Position numbers and translations under genes: made by a program. Shown here one piece after another: positions 1-6,994 of a DNA stretch of 15,762 bases. The stretch lies in assembly GCA_029939535.1 (NCBI GenBank), contig JAOZST010000079.1, positions 1-15,762 of the forward strand, in the 5' to 3' direction. The DNA is from NBML01 sp029939535. Its GTDB lineage: Bacteria > Desulfobacterota > Desulfobacteria > Desulfobacterales > Desulfobacteraceae. The first letter of the stretch is position 1. The number at the start of each line of letters is the position of its first letter. The notes below the pieces were generated by a model, which was not told the origin of the DNA, ran no database searches, and saw only the letters and a program-made list of their open reading frames with translations.

Positions 1-45
1 CTGGATGAGGTGGCTGACGAGCTTGAAAAAAATGGAAACCTGTAA
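1..45 (+). CDS. 3' end of a truncated gene (unknown)
   Basis: The first 45 bases read as 14 codons and a TAA stop, giving the tail LDEVADELEKNGNL. The gene enters from outside the window, so its function cannot be known from here. The acidic amphipathic tail would suit the last helix of a response-regulator receiver domain. Bases 21-45 and the AT-rich stretch after them resemble 14660-14683 and its downstream sequence, which follows a receiver-domain remnant. That link is inference only. Confidence 0.5.
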   Translation: MDEVADELEKNGNL

Positions 46-80
46 TATAATCTTACAAATATATTTATAACTCCAAAAAT

Positions 81-426
81 CTATCTGTACAAAGTCATCA
101 ATGAATTTATTTCTGATATGATTTTGATTCCACATTTATCAATATTTGCTAAATCGGATATAGGAAAATCAAACTCAAGAATGCAGAGGTTTTCAAATAG
201 ACGGCAGTACACAATATGAAAGTTAACAAGGCCCATTGGATTTGTCGCAATGATTCGGGCTATGAAAAAGTTATGTCTTTCATGACCTTTGAAATGTCTT
301 TCTAAAAGGATTAAAAATGGTGAACTCTACTCTATCAATGGCATTTAAATCATAGCGTATTCCTCTGAAATCGAAATTTTCATATCTGCTAAACGCTTTA
401 CAGAAGATACATTTGTTGTTAAGCAT
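81..426 (-). pseudogene. Unrecognised small protein gene broken by one frameshift
   Basis: On the minus strand an ATG at 426-424 opens a frame starting MLNNKCIFCKAFSRYENF. About 40 codons later a second minus frame takes over and stays open to a TAG at 83-81, including the stretches HFKGHERHNFFIARII and NPMGLVNFHIVYCRLFENL. The span of 346 bases is one more than a multiple of three, so a single extra base near 300-325 would explain the break, giving an original protein of about 114 residues. The N-terminus has a CxxC pair (C6, C9) that could bind metal. I do not recognise the family. Amino-acid composition and continuity look coding. No good Shine-Dalgarno is seen before the ATG. It lies divergent to the broken endonuclease at 507. 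It could also be a chance open stretch in AT-rich DNA. Confidence 0.45.
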
Positions 427-506
427 GATTAGTAATTGTATTATTTTTTATTTTTATTCTGTATGAATTTAATTTTTTTTAAAATTAGAGATCGGTTGTT
501 TCTGCT

Positions 507-1128
507 ATGGAAAAAAATCGTTTAATAGATCAATTTAAACAGATAACTATCTGGAAAAGAGGCCAGCAAAGAGCACCGCATAAACCTCTACTACTTTTGT
601 ACGCTCTATCTAATTGTTTAAATGGTAAATCTCGCCTATCCACATTTACAAAAATCGATGAAATACTAAAGCCCCTTCTTATTGAGTTTGGTCCTGAGAG
701 AAAAAGCTATCATCCAGAGTATCCTTTCTGGCGACTTCAAAATATATCAATGTGCTATTTGTGGATTAAACATCAGAATTGGGGATTCAATTGTAGGGCT
801 TGATGCGGCACATATTAAATGGCACCAGGCTGGAGGACCTGATATAGAAGAGAATGGATTGTGTCTTTGTTCTTTGCATCATAAATTATTTGATCGAGGA
901 ACATTTAGTATATCAAATGATATGAAAATATATATTTCAAACTTAGTATACGGTGTCGTAGGATTTGATGATTGGTTGAAAGATTTCCATGGTAAGTTTT
1001 TGATAAAACCACAACATCCAAAATATTACCCCAATCCTGAGTATTTGTATTGGCACAAAAAAAATGTTTTTAAAGGTGAGCCGCGATATGTTCAATCGAA
1101 GAAGGGAGAATCAGTAATTCACACATGA
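507..1128 (+). pseudogene. Broken phosphorothioate-DNA-type HNH restriction endonuclease
   Basis: The frame from 507 starts MEKNRLIDQF and contains RGQQRAPHKPLLLLYAL and YHPEYPFWRLQN, the N-terminal hallmarks of the HNH family annotated as phosphorothioated-DNA-binding restriction endonuclease (McrA-like; sulfur-binding domain plus HNH nuclease). At about 740-750 the coding signal jumps to another frame, which carries an intact HNH domain: CAICG, DAAHIKWHQAGGPD, NGLCLCSLHHKLFDRG, then the usual C-terminus ending WHKKNVFKGEPRY. Family members are, from memory, close to 290 residues; here N- and C-parts total about 205, so roughly 80-100 residues between the sulfur-binding core and the HNH zinc knuckle are missing, and the join is out of frame. 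Such enzymes cut DNA carrying phosphorothioate (Dnd) modification, so this is a lost restriction gene. The start has only a weak ribosome site. No dnd genes are in the window. Confidence 0.85.
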
Positions 1129-1180
1129 AAGGTATATTAATTTGAGAAAATAAAACCAAGGTGCAATAACAAGGTACATT

Positions 1181-2323
1181 ATGTCAAAAGTGGTTCTGAT
1201 AAAATGTGAATCATATGAATACGATCTTGTGAAAGAATCTATTGAAAGAGGTCTTTCACTTCTAGGCGGAATTTCCCAATTTGTTAAAAAAGGTGAAAAA
1301 ATTTTATTAAAGCCCAATATCCTTGCAGGGGATGCGCCGGAAAAATGTGTTACAACAAACCCAGCTGTATTCAAAGCAGTTGCTGAAATAGTAATAGATG
1401 CCGGAGTAAATCTCAGTTATGGTGATTCCCCTGCAATAGGGAAAACCTTGAAAGCTGCAAAAAAAGCTGGTTTAAGCCAGGTAGCAGATGAACTAAACAT
1501 CAGGCTGGCAGATTTTACGACTGGGATTGAGGTGTTTTTTGACAAAGGGATTCAAAATAAAAAATTCACCATTGCAAAAGCTGTATTTGATAATGACGGC
1601 ATTATCAGTCTTCCAAAATTAAAAACCCATGGGCTTGAAAAATTTACAGGTGCTATCAAAAACCAGTTTGGATGTGTTCCCGGCGTTCTTAAAGGAGAAT
1701 TCCATTTAAAATTACCAGATGCTGTTGATTTTGCAAAAATGCTGGTTGATTTGAATAGATTTATCAGCCCAAGGCTTTATATTATGGATGGCATATACGG
1801 CATGGAGGGGAATGGTCCAAGGGGCGGGAATCCCAGAAGAATGAATCTCCTTGTTTTTTCATCTGACCCGGTTGCCCTGGATGCAGTTGTCTGTTGGTTG
1901 ATAAAACTGGACCCGGAATATGTTCCAACAACAAAATATGGTATGCAGGCCGGCATGGGAACCTGTCTGGAAAACGAAATTGATCTGCTGGGTGATGGTA
2001 TTGGAAATTTTGTTCTTGATGATTTTAAAATCGATCGAAAACCCTTAAAATCATTTAAACCTGGCTTTTTATACGATTTTATGAACAAAAGGGTTGTGTC
2101 AAAGCCTTATATTGATACAGACAAATGTGTCCGATGCGGTGTTTGTGTGAGTATGTGTCCGGCAGATCCCAGGGCTGTTTTTTTTAAGAATGAGGAGAGA
2201 TCAGCTATTCCGGTTTATAATTACGATTATTGTATAAAATGTTTCTGCTGCCAGGAAATATGTCCGGAAAATGCCATAAAGCTTAAAACGCCTTTTTTAA
2301 GGAAACTGACGAATTTAATATAA
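1181..2323 (+). CDS. DUF362 family protein with two C-terminal 4Fe-4S clusters
   Basis: The 380-residue product starts MSKVVLIKCESYEYD and carries a DUF362 domain over about residues 1-290, including KPNILAG, the SYGDSPAIGKT stretch and the LPKLKTHGLEKFTGAIKN segment typical of COG2006. The C-terminus is a bacterial ferredoxin-like module with two CxxCxxCxxxCP motifs (Cys 316/319/322/326 and 351/354/357/361), enough for two 4Fe-4S clusters. The length is normal for this architecture and no residue is obviously missing. An AAGG lies six bases before the ATG. The biochemical role of DUF362 ferredoxins is not established; an electron-transfer function in the anaerobic cytoplasm is inferred. It is the first intact gene of a co-directional run continuing 25 bases later with a hotdog thioesterase. 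Confidence 0.9.
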   Translation: MSKVVLIKCESYEYDLVKESIERGLSLLGGISQFVKKGEKILLKPNILAGDAPEKCVTTNPAVFKAVAEIVIDAGVNLSYGDSPAIGKTLKAAKKAGLSQVADELNIRLADFTTGIEVFFDKGIQNKKFTIAKAVFDNDGIISLPKLKTHGLEKFTGAIKNQFGCVPGVLKGEFHLKLPDAVDFAKMLVDLNRFISPRLYIMDGIYGMEGNGPRGGNPRRMNLLVFSSDPVALDAVVCWLIKLDPEYVPTTKYGMQAGMGTCLENEIDLLGDGIGNFVLDDFKIDRKPLKSFKPGFLYDFMNKRVVSKPYIDTDKCVRCGVCVSMCPADPRAVFFKNEERSAIPVYNYDYCIKCFCCQEICPENAIKLKTPFLRKLTNLI

Positions 2324-2348
2324 ATCTGATGAAAGTTAAAGGAAGATC

Positions 2349-2795
2349 ATGGCATGCATTGAAATTGAAATGACAGATAATTTTATTTTTGCAACGGAAC
2401 TTGAAGTAAGAATGCTGGATATAAATCAGGCAAATCATGTGGGCCATGATACATTTGTCTCACTTATTAATGAAGCCCGGGTACAATTTCTGGATTCTCT
2501 GGATTTTCCAGAGACCGGGATTGAAAAGCAGAGCCTCATAATTGCTGACCTTGCTGTTTCATACAAGTCACAGTCATACTATAAGGACCGATTGAAAATT
2601 GAAATCGGGGCAGGAGACTTTAACAAATATGGGTGTGATATTTTTTACAGGGTAACCAATATTAAAACAGGCGACTTGGTTGTCCTTGCAAAAACCGGTG
2701 TTGTTTTTTTTGACTATGCTAAAAACAGGGTGGCTGAAATCCCGGAAGAATTTGTTTTCCATTGCATGGTACATCCAGCAAATCAAAAAAAATAA
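2349..2795 (+). CDS. Hotdog-fold acyl-CoA thioesterase (4HBT/YbgC-like)
   Basis: This 148-residue protein has the single-hotdog pattern of the 4HBT superfamily: an LDINQANHVGHDTFVSLINEA segment (residues 23-43) where the family's catalytic Asp and the NHV loop sit at the start of the long helix, then antiparallel strands around ADLAVSYKSQSYYKDRLKIEIG. It should hydrolyse acyl-CoA or a related thioester; the substrate cannot be read from sequence. The ATG at 2349 has AAAGGAAG just upstream and is preferred over the internal ATG at 2379. It is followed after 36 bases by surE. An acyl-ACP thioesterase-like gene lies three genes on, suggesting a lipid or acyl-group theme for this run. Confidence 0.85.
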   Translation: MACIEIEMTDNFIFATELEVRMLDINQANHVGHDTFVSLINEARVQFLDSLDFPETGIEKQSLIIADLAVSYKSQSYYKDRLKIEIGAGDFNKYGCDIFYRVTNIKTGDLVVLAKTGVVFFDYAKNRVAEIPEEFVFHCMVHPANQKK

Positions 2796-2831
2796 AATTA
2801 ATGACGATACCTAATAAACAAATGAGAGATT

Positions 2832-3587
2832 ATGAAAATTCTTCTTACCAATGATGATGGATATAACGCACCTGGGATTCTTGCTCTCTACGAAACCCTT
2901 AAAACCTCTCACCAGGTGATTCTAATTGCTCCGGATAGAGAAAAAAGTGCTGTGGGTCATGGTATTACCCTGAATGAGCCCCTGGGAATTACCACAATTC
3001 GCTTACAGGGTGGTGATGAGGTATATGCCATTAATGGAACACCGGCAGACTGTATCAAACTGGGTTTGTTTGAACTTTGTACCACTCCCCCTGATCTGGT
3101 AATTTCCGGGATCAATCCTGGAAGCAATACCGGGATCAATATCAACTATTCCGGGACTGTGGCAGCTGCCAGAGAAGCAGCATTTAACGGCATATTAAGT
3201 ATGGCTGTCTCAATATATAAAACGGGCAACACAGTTGATTTCCATGGGATGTCACGATTTGCCGCCCAAATGGCAGACAAGATTCATGACTGCAGACTAC
3301 CTCCAGGGACATTCTTAAATATCAACTCCCCGGGTATTCCCTTTGAGGACGTCAAGGGAATAAAAATAACCAAACAAGCCTCCAACAATGTCTCAAAAAA
3401 ATTTGTAAAGAGAACAAATCCCAGAAACAAATCCTATTATTGGTATGACAAAATGGATCAGGTTGACAGACAAGAAAATACAGATGTGAATGCACTCCTG
3501 CAAAACTATATTTCCATAACTCCGATTCAATGTGATATTACAGATTATAAAATAATGGCTGATTTAGAATCGCTTCAGACACCTTAA
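2832..3587 (+). CDS. surE: 5'/3'-nucleotidase SurE
   Basis: The 251-residue protein begins MKILLTNDDGYNAPGI, the SurE signature with the metal-binding Asp8-Asp9 pair. Ser39 (in REKSAVGHGITL) and Asn95 (in SGINPGSNTG) complete the divalent-metal site known for this family. The NYSGTVAAAREA segment is also diagnostic. SurE removes phosphate from nucleoside 5'- and 3'-monophosphates and short polyphosphates in the cytoplasm and is linked to stress and stationary-phase survival. Length is standard (about 250 residues). A GAGAG site lies a few bases before the ATG. The gene is often next to pcm or nlpD/rpoS in Proteobacteria. Here it sits instead between a thioesterase and a rhomboid protease. Confidence 0.97.
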   Translation: MKILLTNDDGYNAPGILALYETLKTSHQVILIAPDREKSAVGHGITLNEPLGITTIRLQGGDEVYAINGTPADCIKLGLFELCTTPPDLVISGINPGSNTGININYSGTVAAAREAAFNGILSMAVSIYKTGNTVDFHGMSRFAAQMADKIHDCRLPPGTFLNINSPGIPFEDVKGIKITKQASNNVSKKFVKRTNPRNKSYYWYDKMDQVDRQENTDVNALLQNYISITPIQCDITDYKIMADLESLQTP

Positions 3588-3614
3588 AAAATCCCCTGGA
3601 GAAAAAAATAACCC

Positions 3615-4160
3615 ATGAGAATCAAATACAATTCCCCAATAATCCTGACCTATGCCATATTATCAATATGCATTTTATTTTTCTGCAAAACAGAACTTTT
3701 AACAAAATATTTTTCTTCACCAGCCCATCTGTCTTTTTCAGATCCTTATTTTTATATTAGACTGGTTTCATATATTGCCGGGCATGGGGGCTGGAGCCAT
3801 CTCATGGGCAACCTGATGATCATCCTTCTGATTGGGCCCCTGCTTGAAGAAAAATATGGATCAGGCAGACTCCTGGAAATGATTCTCATCACGGCTGTTG
3901 CCACGGGAATATTAAATGCTTTTCTATTCTCAAACTCCCTTATGGGTGGAAGTGGAATCGCATTTATGCTGATTCTGCTCAGTTCCTTTTCAAATATCAA
4001 GTCAAGGGAAATCCCCCTGACCTTTATCATAATTGCCCTGCTTTTCATTGGCAGTGAAGTAATCTCAACTCTAAAAATAGACAGAATCTCACAATTCAGT
4101 CACCTGGCAGGAGGTTTTATTGGAGCAGGGTATGGATTTATCCGTAGTGGAAGAAAATAG
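3615..4160 (+). CDS. Rhomboid-family intramembrane serine protease
   Basis: The 181-residue protein is mostly hydrophobic with about six predicted membrane segments. It has the rhomboid signature: GHGGWSHLMGN (residues 56-66, His62 and Asn66 for the oxyanion hole), the nucleophile motif GGSGIAF with Ser113, and the base His163 in QFSHLAGGFIGA. The usual Ala of the GxSG motif is Gly here. Rhomboids cleave transmembrane substrates within the inner membrane; the compact six-helix form without extra domains matches bacterial GlpG-core or rhombosortase-like members. I see no GlyGly-CTERM substrate in the window. GGAG precedes the ATG by about 12 bases, a long spacing. It ends two bases before the next gene's ATG, so the two are probably translated together. 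Confidence 0.85.
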   Translation: MRIKYNSPIILTYAILSICILFFCKTELLTKYFSSPAHLSFSDPYFYIRLVSYIAGHGGWSHLMGNLMIILLIGPLLEEKYGSGRLLEMILITAVATGILNAFLFSNSLMGGSGIAFMLILLSSFSNIKSREIPLTFIIIALLFIGSEVISTLKIDRISQFSHLAGGFIGAGYGFIRSGRK

Positions 4161-4162
4161 AA

Positions 4163-4894
4163 ATGAAGATAGAAAAATTACATAAAATAGGCTTTTTTGA
4201 TATTGATTCTCAATTTAAATTACGGATACAATCCGCGGCCCGTTTTTTCCAGGAAATGGCTACTTTACATTCCACAAAGATTGGAGCCGGCCCCGAGATC
4301 TTGTTTGAAAAAGGGGTTGTCTGGTTTTTACATCGGCTGGAGATAGAATTTTTCCGCTACCCCTTGCTGGGTGAAGATATTAAAATAACAACCTGGTCAA
4401 GGGGGTTTAAAAGGTATAAAGGATTCAGGGAGTATCACATCCAATCTTCCCAAGGGGATATTGCCCGGGGATCCAGTGTCTGGCTTTTTTTTAATATAAA
4501 CCGAAAACGGATTTCAAAAGTGCCGGACCAGATTTCCAGGCTTTATGAAGTTGAGACTGAAAAATGGTTTGACAAGGAAATTAATGACTGGACGACTTGT
4601 GGAAAAATTCATCCGGAACAGCAGATGGATATCAGCCTGCGGTATTCAGATTTTGATGTGAACGGGCATGTGAATAACACCATATACCTGGGCTTTCTGG
4701 AAACCATGTACCACAAGACAATAAACACCAATGGAAAACCGATCAAGAATATTAAAATCAGGTTTAACCGAGAAATTGGCGGTGCAAAAGAAAGCATTCG
4801 ATCGGGCTGGCAAAAGGTGAATGGGGTGTACCACTGCAACATATTTGATGATTCAACCCTGTATGCAGATGCAGATATTATTCCAATGGATTGA
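4163..4894 (+). CDS. Acyl-ACP thioesterase-like protein (double hotdog)
   Basis: The 243-residue product has two hotdog units as in the FatA/FatB-like acyl-ACP thioesterase family (PF01643). The N-terminal half includes ARFFQEMATLHSTKIG and a basic TTWSRGFKRYKGFREY strand. The C-terminal half has the second-repeat motif DFDVNGHVNNTIYLGFLE (residues 163-180). Length matches bacterial members. It would release free fatty acids from acyl-ACP or hydrolyse a related thioester in the cytoplasm. The ATG follows the rhomboid stop by two bases with GGAAG upstream inside the rhomboid's end. It is the last gene of the plus-strand run and converges on the broken beta-barrel gene; no strong terminator is visible in the short gap. 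Confidence 0.88.
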   Translation: MKIEKLHKIGFFDIDSQFKLRIQSAARFFQEMATLHSTKIGAGPEILFEKGVVWFLHRLEIEFFRYPLLGEDIKITTWSRGFKRYKGFREYHIQSSQGDIARGSSVWLFFNINRKRISKVPDQISRLYEVETEKWFDKEINDWTTCGKIHPEQQMDISLRYSDFDVNGHVNNTIYLGFLETMYHKTINTNGKPIKNIKIRFNREIGGAKESIRSGWQKVNGVYHCNIFDDSTLYADADIIPMD

Positions 4895-4936
4895 GCAGAA
4901 TCTTTCCATTACAAAGGGGAAAAATTGAAGTATCAA

Positions 4937-5907
4937 TTAAAAATAACAGGTCAGAAGAAGATTGCATCTGCAGAAGCATTGGTATTAAAATTCGTGTCAG
5001 GGATTAAGAAACCACCGTATTCCGTTTCTTTACTGCCATAGAAAATATTGGCCCCCACAAGCAGGGTTGAATTCTGTGTAATGCTGAAGACTGCCCGGGG
5101 CTGGAGGATGCCCCGGGCAAACAGTTCTCCCCTGTCAGTTCTTTCCATGAGGGCAGGATTTTCCAGGGCATGGGTATAATTATCTTTTCCAAGCCCGTTG
5201 TGGTAGTATNNNNNNNNNNNNNNNNNNNNNNNNNNNNNNNNNNNNNNNNNNNNNNNNNNNNNNNNNNNNNNNNNNNNNNNNNNNNNNNNNNNNNNNNNNN
5301 NNNNNNNNNCATCTCGTCATAATGAATGGAACCTATTAGATCCACTTCGAAATCACGGTCAATTTTTCCGGTTGCAGCATTCCGCCTGGGAACATATAAA
5401 AGGCTGACCTCCTCCACAAGTTCGGTGGAAAACCGGATTAACACACAAGGTTATCTCCCATTTTATAGTCACGGAGTATATCTGAAGGCGAAAACGGGTT
5501 GAAAAGATCCATGGGGTTGAAAATCATACCGTTTCCCCAGGTCACTGCCTGTCTTCCAGCCATGATGTCACCCCAGGAAAGTTTTAGTGAAACAAAGAGA
5601 CGATCCAGCCGGTTCCATAAAATATAATCATCTGTCTTTTTACTTGTTTTTGTCAGATCAAAAACACGTCTTTTATCAATATCCCAGGCATCTGAAGATA
5701 GTGCCCTGAAAAGGGCAGGAAATTTTTTCCCCAGGTTTGCCTGTTTTTTATGGGTATCCCCGAATTTGAGGGCAGCTTCATAATGGGCTTCAACATATAA
5801 ATTATCAGAAATAGTAATTTTGTCTGTCAGCCTGGCACTGGAAGCGCCGTCCAGACCCATGCCGGTTCCCACTGGTTGAAAATAAGATGTTTCTCCGTAT
5901 CCTGTTA
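4937..5907 (-). pseudogene. Outer-membrane beta-barrel gene, 5'-deleted, frameshifted, crossing an assembly gap
   Basis: Minus-strand coding signal from about 5907 to 4937 reads as the middle and end of a beta-barrel protein: alternating polar/aromatic strands with GRQAVTWGNGMIFNPMDLF, NPFSPSDILRDYK and LLYVPRRNAATGKIDRDF. Three lesions are visible. The N-terminus is missing because the sequence is joined to an ATPase fragment near 5907. A GT dinucleotide appears duplicated at about 5441-5450, so the frame stops at 5438-5440 while the protein clearly continues in another frame (LIRFSTELVEEVSLLYV). Near 4952-4955 one base seems lost: restoring it gives a natural barrel end LTCYF with the stop at 4939-4937 and a terminal Phe. 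The 100 N at 5210-5309 hide part of it. After the gap the true frame reads NPALMERTDRGELFARGIL. The exact family is uncertain; it is porin-like. Confidence 0.7.
5210..5309. other. Assembly gap (exactly 100 N)
   Basis: One hundred consecutive N, the conventional placeholder for a scaffold gap of unknown size. It lies inside the beta-barrel pseudogene, so reading frame across it carries no information. Coding signal on both sides fits the same barrel protein, which supports the scaffold join. Confidence 0.99.
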
Positions 5908-6316
5908 CTCTTCCTTCAAGCCCAACATCATCCAGTATGGCCTTTGCCCGGTCCTGCCTTTCTGTTTTTGGCACACCCTGCAAAAGCATTACATATTCAA
6001 CATTTTCAATGGCAGACAGGACAGGGATGAGGTTATATGCCTGGAAAACAAACCCTATTTTATGCAGCCGCAAAGATGCAAGGGATGCCTGGTTCATTTT
6101 GGTGAATGCATGGTTGTCCACCATCACCCGGCCCTGGTCCGGCATATCAAGGCCGCCCATGATATTCAGCAATGTTGTTTTGCCTGACCCGGACGGCCCG
6201 GCAATGGCTACAAACTCCCCTTTATCTATGGTTAGATCAACACCCCCAAGGGCCTGTATATTTAATCTGCCCTGGGTATATGTTTTTTGAATATCTTTTA
6301 TTTCAACAATTGCCAT
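5908..6316 (-). pseudogene. LolD/MacB-type ABC transporter ATPase, 3' half deleted
   Basis: From an ATG at 6316-6314 the minus strand encodes MAIVEIKDIQKTYTQGRLN, then Walker A GPSGSGKTTLLNIMGGL (about residues 40-56) and the Q-loop region GFVFQAYNLIPVLSAIENVE, typical of LolD/MacB-family exporters. After ILDDVGLEGR (about residue 136) the ATPase sequence stops abruptly. The LSGGQ signature, Walker B, D-loop and H-loop are all absent, and the frame runs straight into beta-barrel sequence (GYGETSYFQ). The product cannot be a working ATPase. The start is two bases after the permease stop with AAAGGA upstream, the usual coupled permease-ATPase order. In-frame codons upstream of 6316 up to 6472 overlap the permease and are not part of this gene. 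Confidence 0.88.
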
Positions 6317-6318
6317 AA

Positions 6319-6714
6319 CTAATCCTTTAACATAGCCTGGGTCGGTGTAAATTTTGCAGCCTTCCATGCAGGATATAAACTGACCAGAACCCCTAGAAAA
6401 AGCACCACAACTCCTGCCACCACAACATCCTGAATCCAGATTTCCGGATAGAGTTTTCTGGGTATCCCCCACATTTCAGCGCCTGCTGCCAGGACGGACA
6501 GATCAATCCCGTTTTCTGCAATGGCGGCAACACTTACAAATCCCAGGATATTTCCAGCTGAGATTCCCAGGACCAAAAGAAAAAAAGTCTCAACAATGAC
6601 CCCTTTAATGATTTGAAAGGGTCTCATGCCAAGTGCTTTCATCAGGCCGAACTCCCTCATCCTCTCAAAAATGGCCATAAGACTTGTATTAACAATACCG
6701 TTTGTAACCGCTTG
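6319..6714 (-). pseudogene. FtsX/LolE-type permease, only the C-terminal domain left
   Basis: The open frame on the minus strand begins after a stop at 6717-6715 with QAVTNGIVNTSLMAIFERMR and runs to a TAG at 6321-6319. It matches the C-terminal half of an FtsX domain: the conserved NTMLMAVFERTREFG-like segment (here NTSLMAIFERMREFGLMKA), two membrane helices and the terminal PAWKAAKFTPTQAML. Full permeases are about 400 residues, so roughly the first 270 or more, with the periplasmic domain and first helix, are missing. The ATG at 6678-6676 is internal to a conserved motif and is not a native start. With the ATPase and barrel fragments it marks a former outer-membrane-directed transport locus. 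Confidence 0.85.
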
Positions 6715-6778
6715 TTAAAGATATCACATTTATGTCTTTGTATTAGATATAATCCCATGAAAAATTTAAATTGATGGG

Positions 6779-6820
6779 TACTTTATATACACCTGGATAC
6801 ATTCACATGGATATAAAGTA
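6779..6820. promoter_or_regulatory. 10-bp perfect inverted repeat, candidate activator (enhancer) site
   Basis: TACTTTATAT at 6779-6788 is the exact reverse complement of ATATAAAGTA at 6811-6820, with 22 bases between the arms (centre-to-centre 32 bases, about three helical turns). It lies some 120-160 bases upstream of the predicted sigma-54 start site, the usual distance for binding of a sigma-54 activator such as ZraR. Its function is inferred from position and symmetry only. Confidence 0.5.
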
Positions 6821-6911
6821 TACAATATCCCAGATTTGCCATCCACCCTTCAGACCAAGATAAATTTAAATATACCATGTTAATTCAACATATTAAAATA
6901 TTTTTATATTT

Positions 6912-6927
6912 TGGCACACCATTTGCT
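6912..6927 (+). promoter_or_regulatory. Sigma-54 (-24/-12) promoter
   Basis: TGGCACACCATTTGCT matches the sigma-54 consensus TGGCAC-N5-TTGC[AT]. The invariant GG (6913-6914) and GC (6925-6926) are separated by the required 10 bases. Transcription would start near 6938, leaving a leader of about 57 bases before the ATG at 6995 with its AGAGGG site. A one-mismatch IHF-like site (ATTCAACATATTA, 6883-6895) lies between this promoter and the upstream dyad, the expected arrangement, but that match is weak. Confidence 0.8.
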
Positions 6928-6994
6928 TTTATACATTGCAACACATGAGACAATGATCAACTAACAACAAACTTTAAAAGCAGAGGGTATTATT

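Noticed and set aside
222..308. 28-codon plus-strand ORF MKVNKAHWICRND
   Set aside because: It lies opposite the better-supported minus-strand frame and has no ribosome site.
4923..4938. Palindrome AATTGA-AGTA-TCAATT between convergent genes as a terminator
   Set aside because: Only six A/T-rich base pairs and no T-run; too weak to terminate.
5004..5444. Minus-strand frame running through the N block
   Set aside because: The gap length is arbitrary, so the frame after it is meaningless. The half below 5209 is the wrong frame; the barrel reads in another one there.
6317..6472. N-terminal extension of the ATPase frame (52 codons)
   Set aside because: It overlaps the permease C-terminus out of frame, is Cys/Gly/Ser-rich and not ATPase-like. 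The ATG at 6316 with AAAGGA upstream is the true start.
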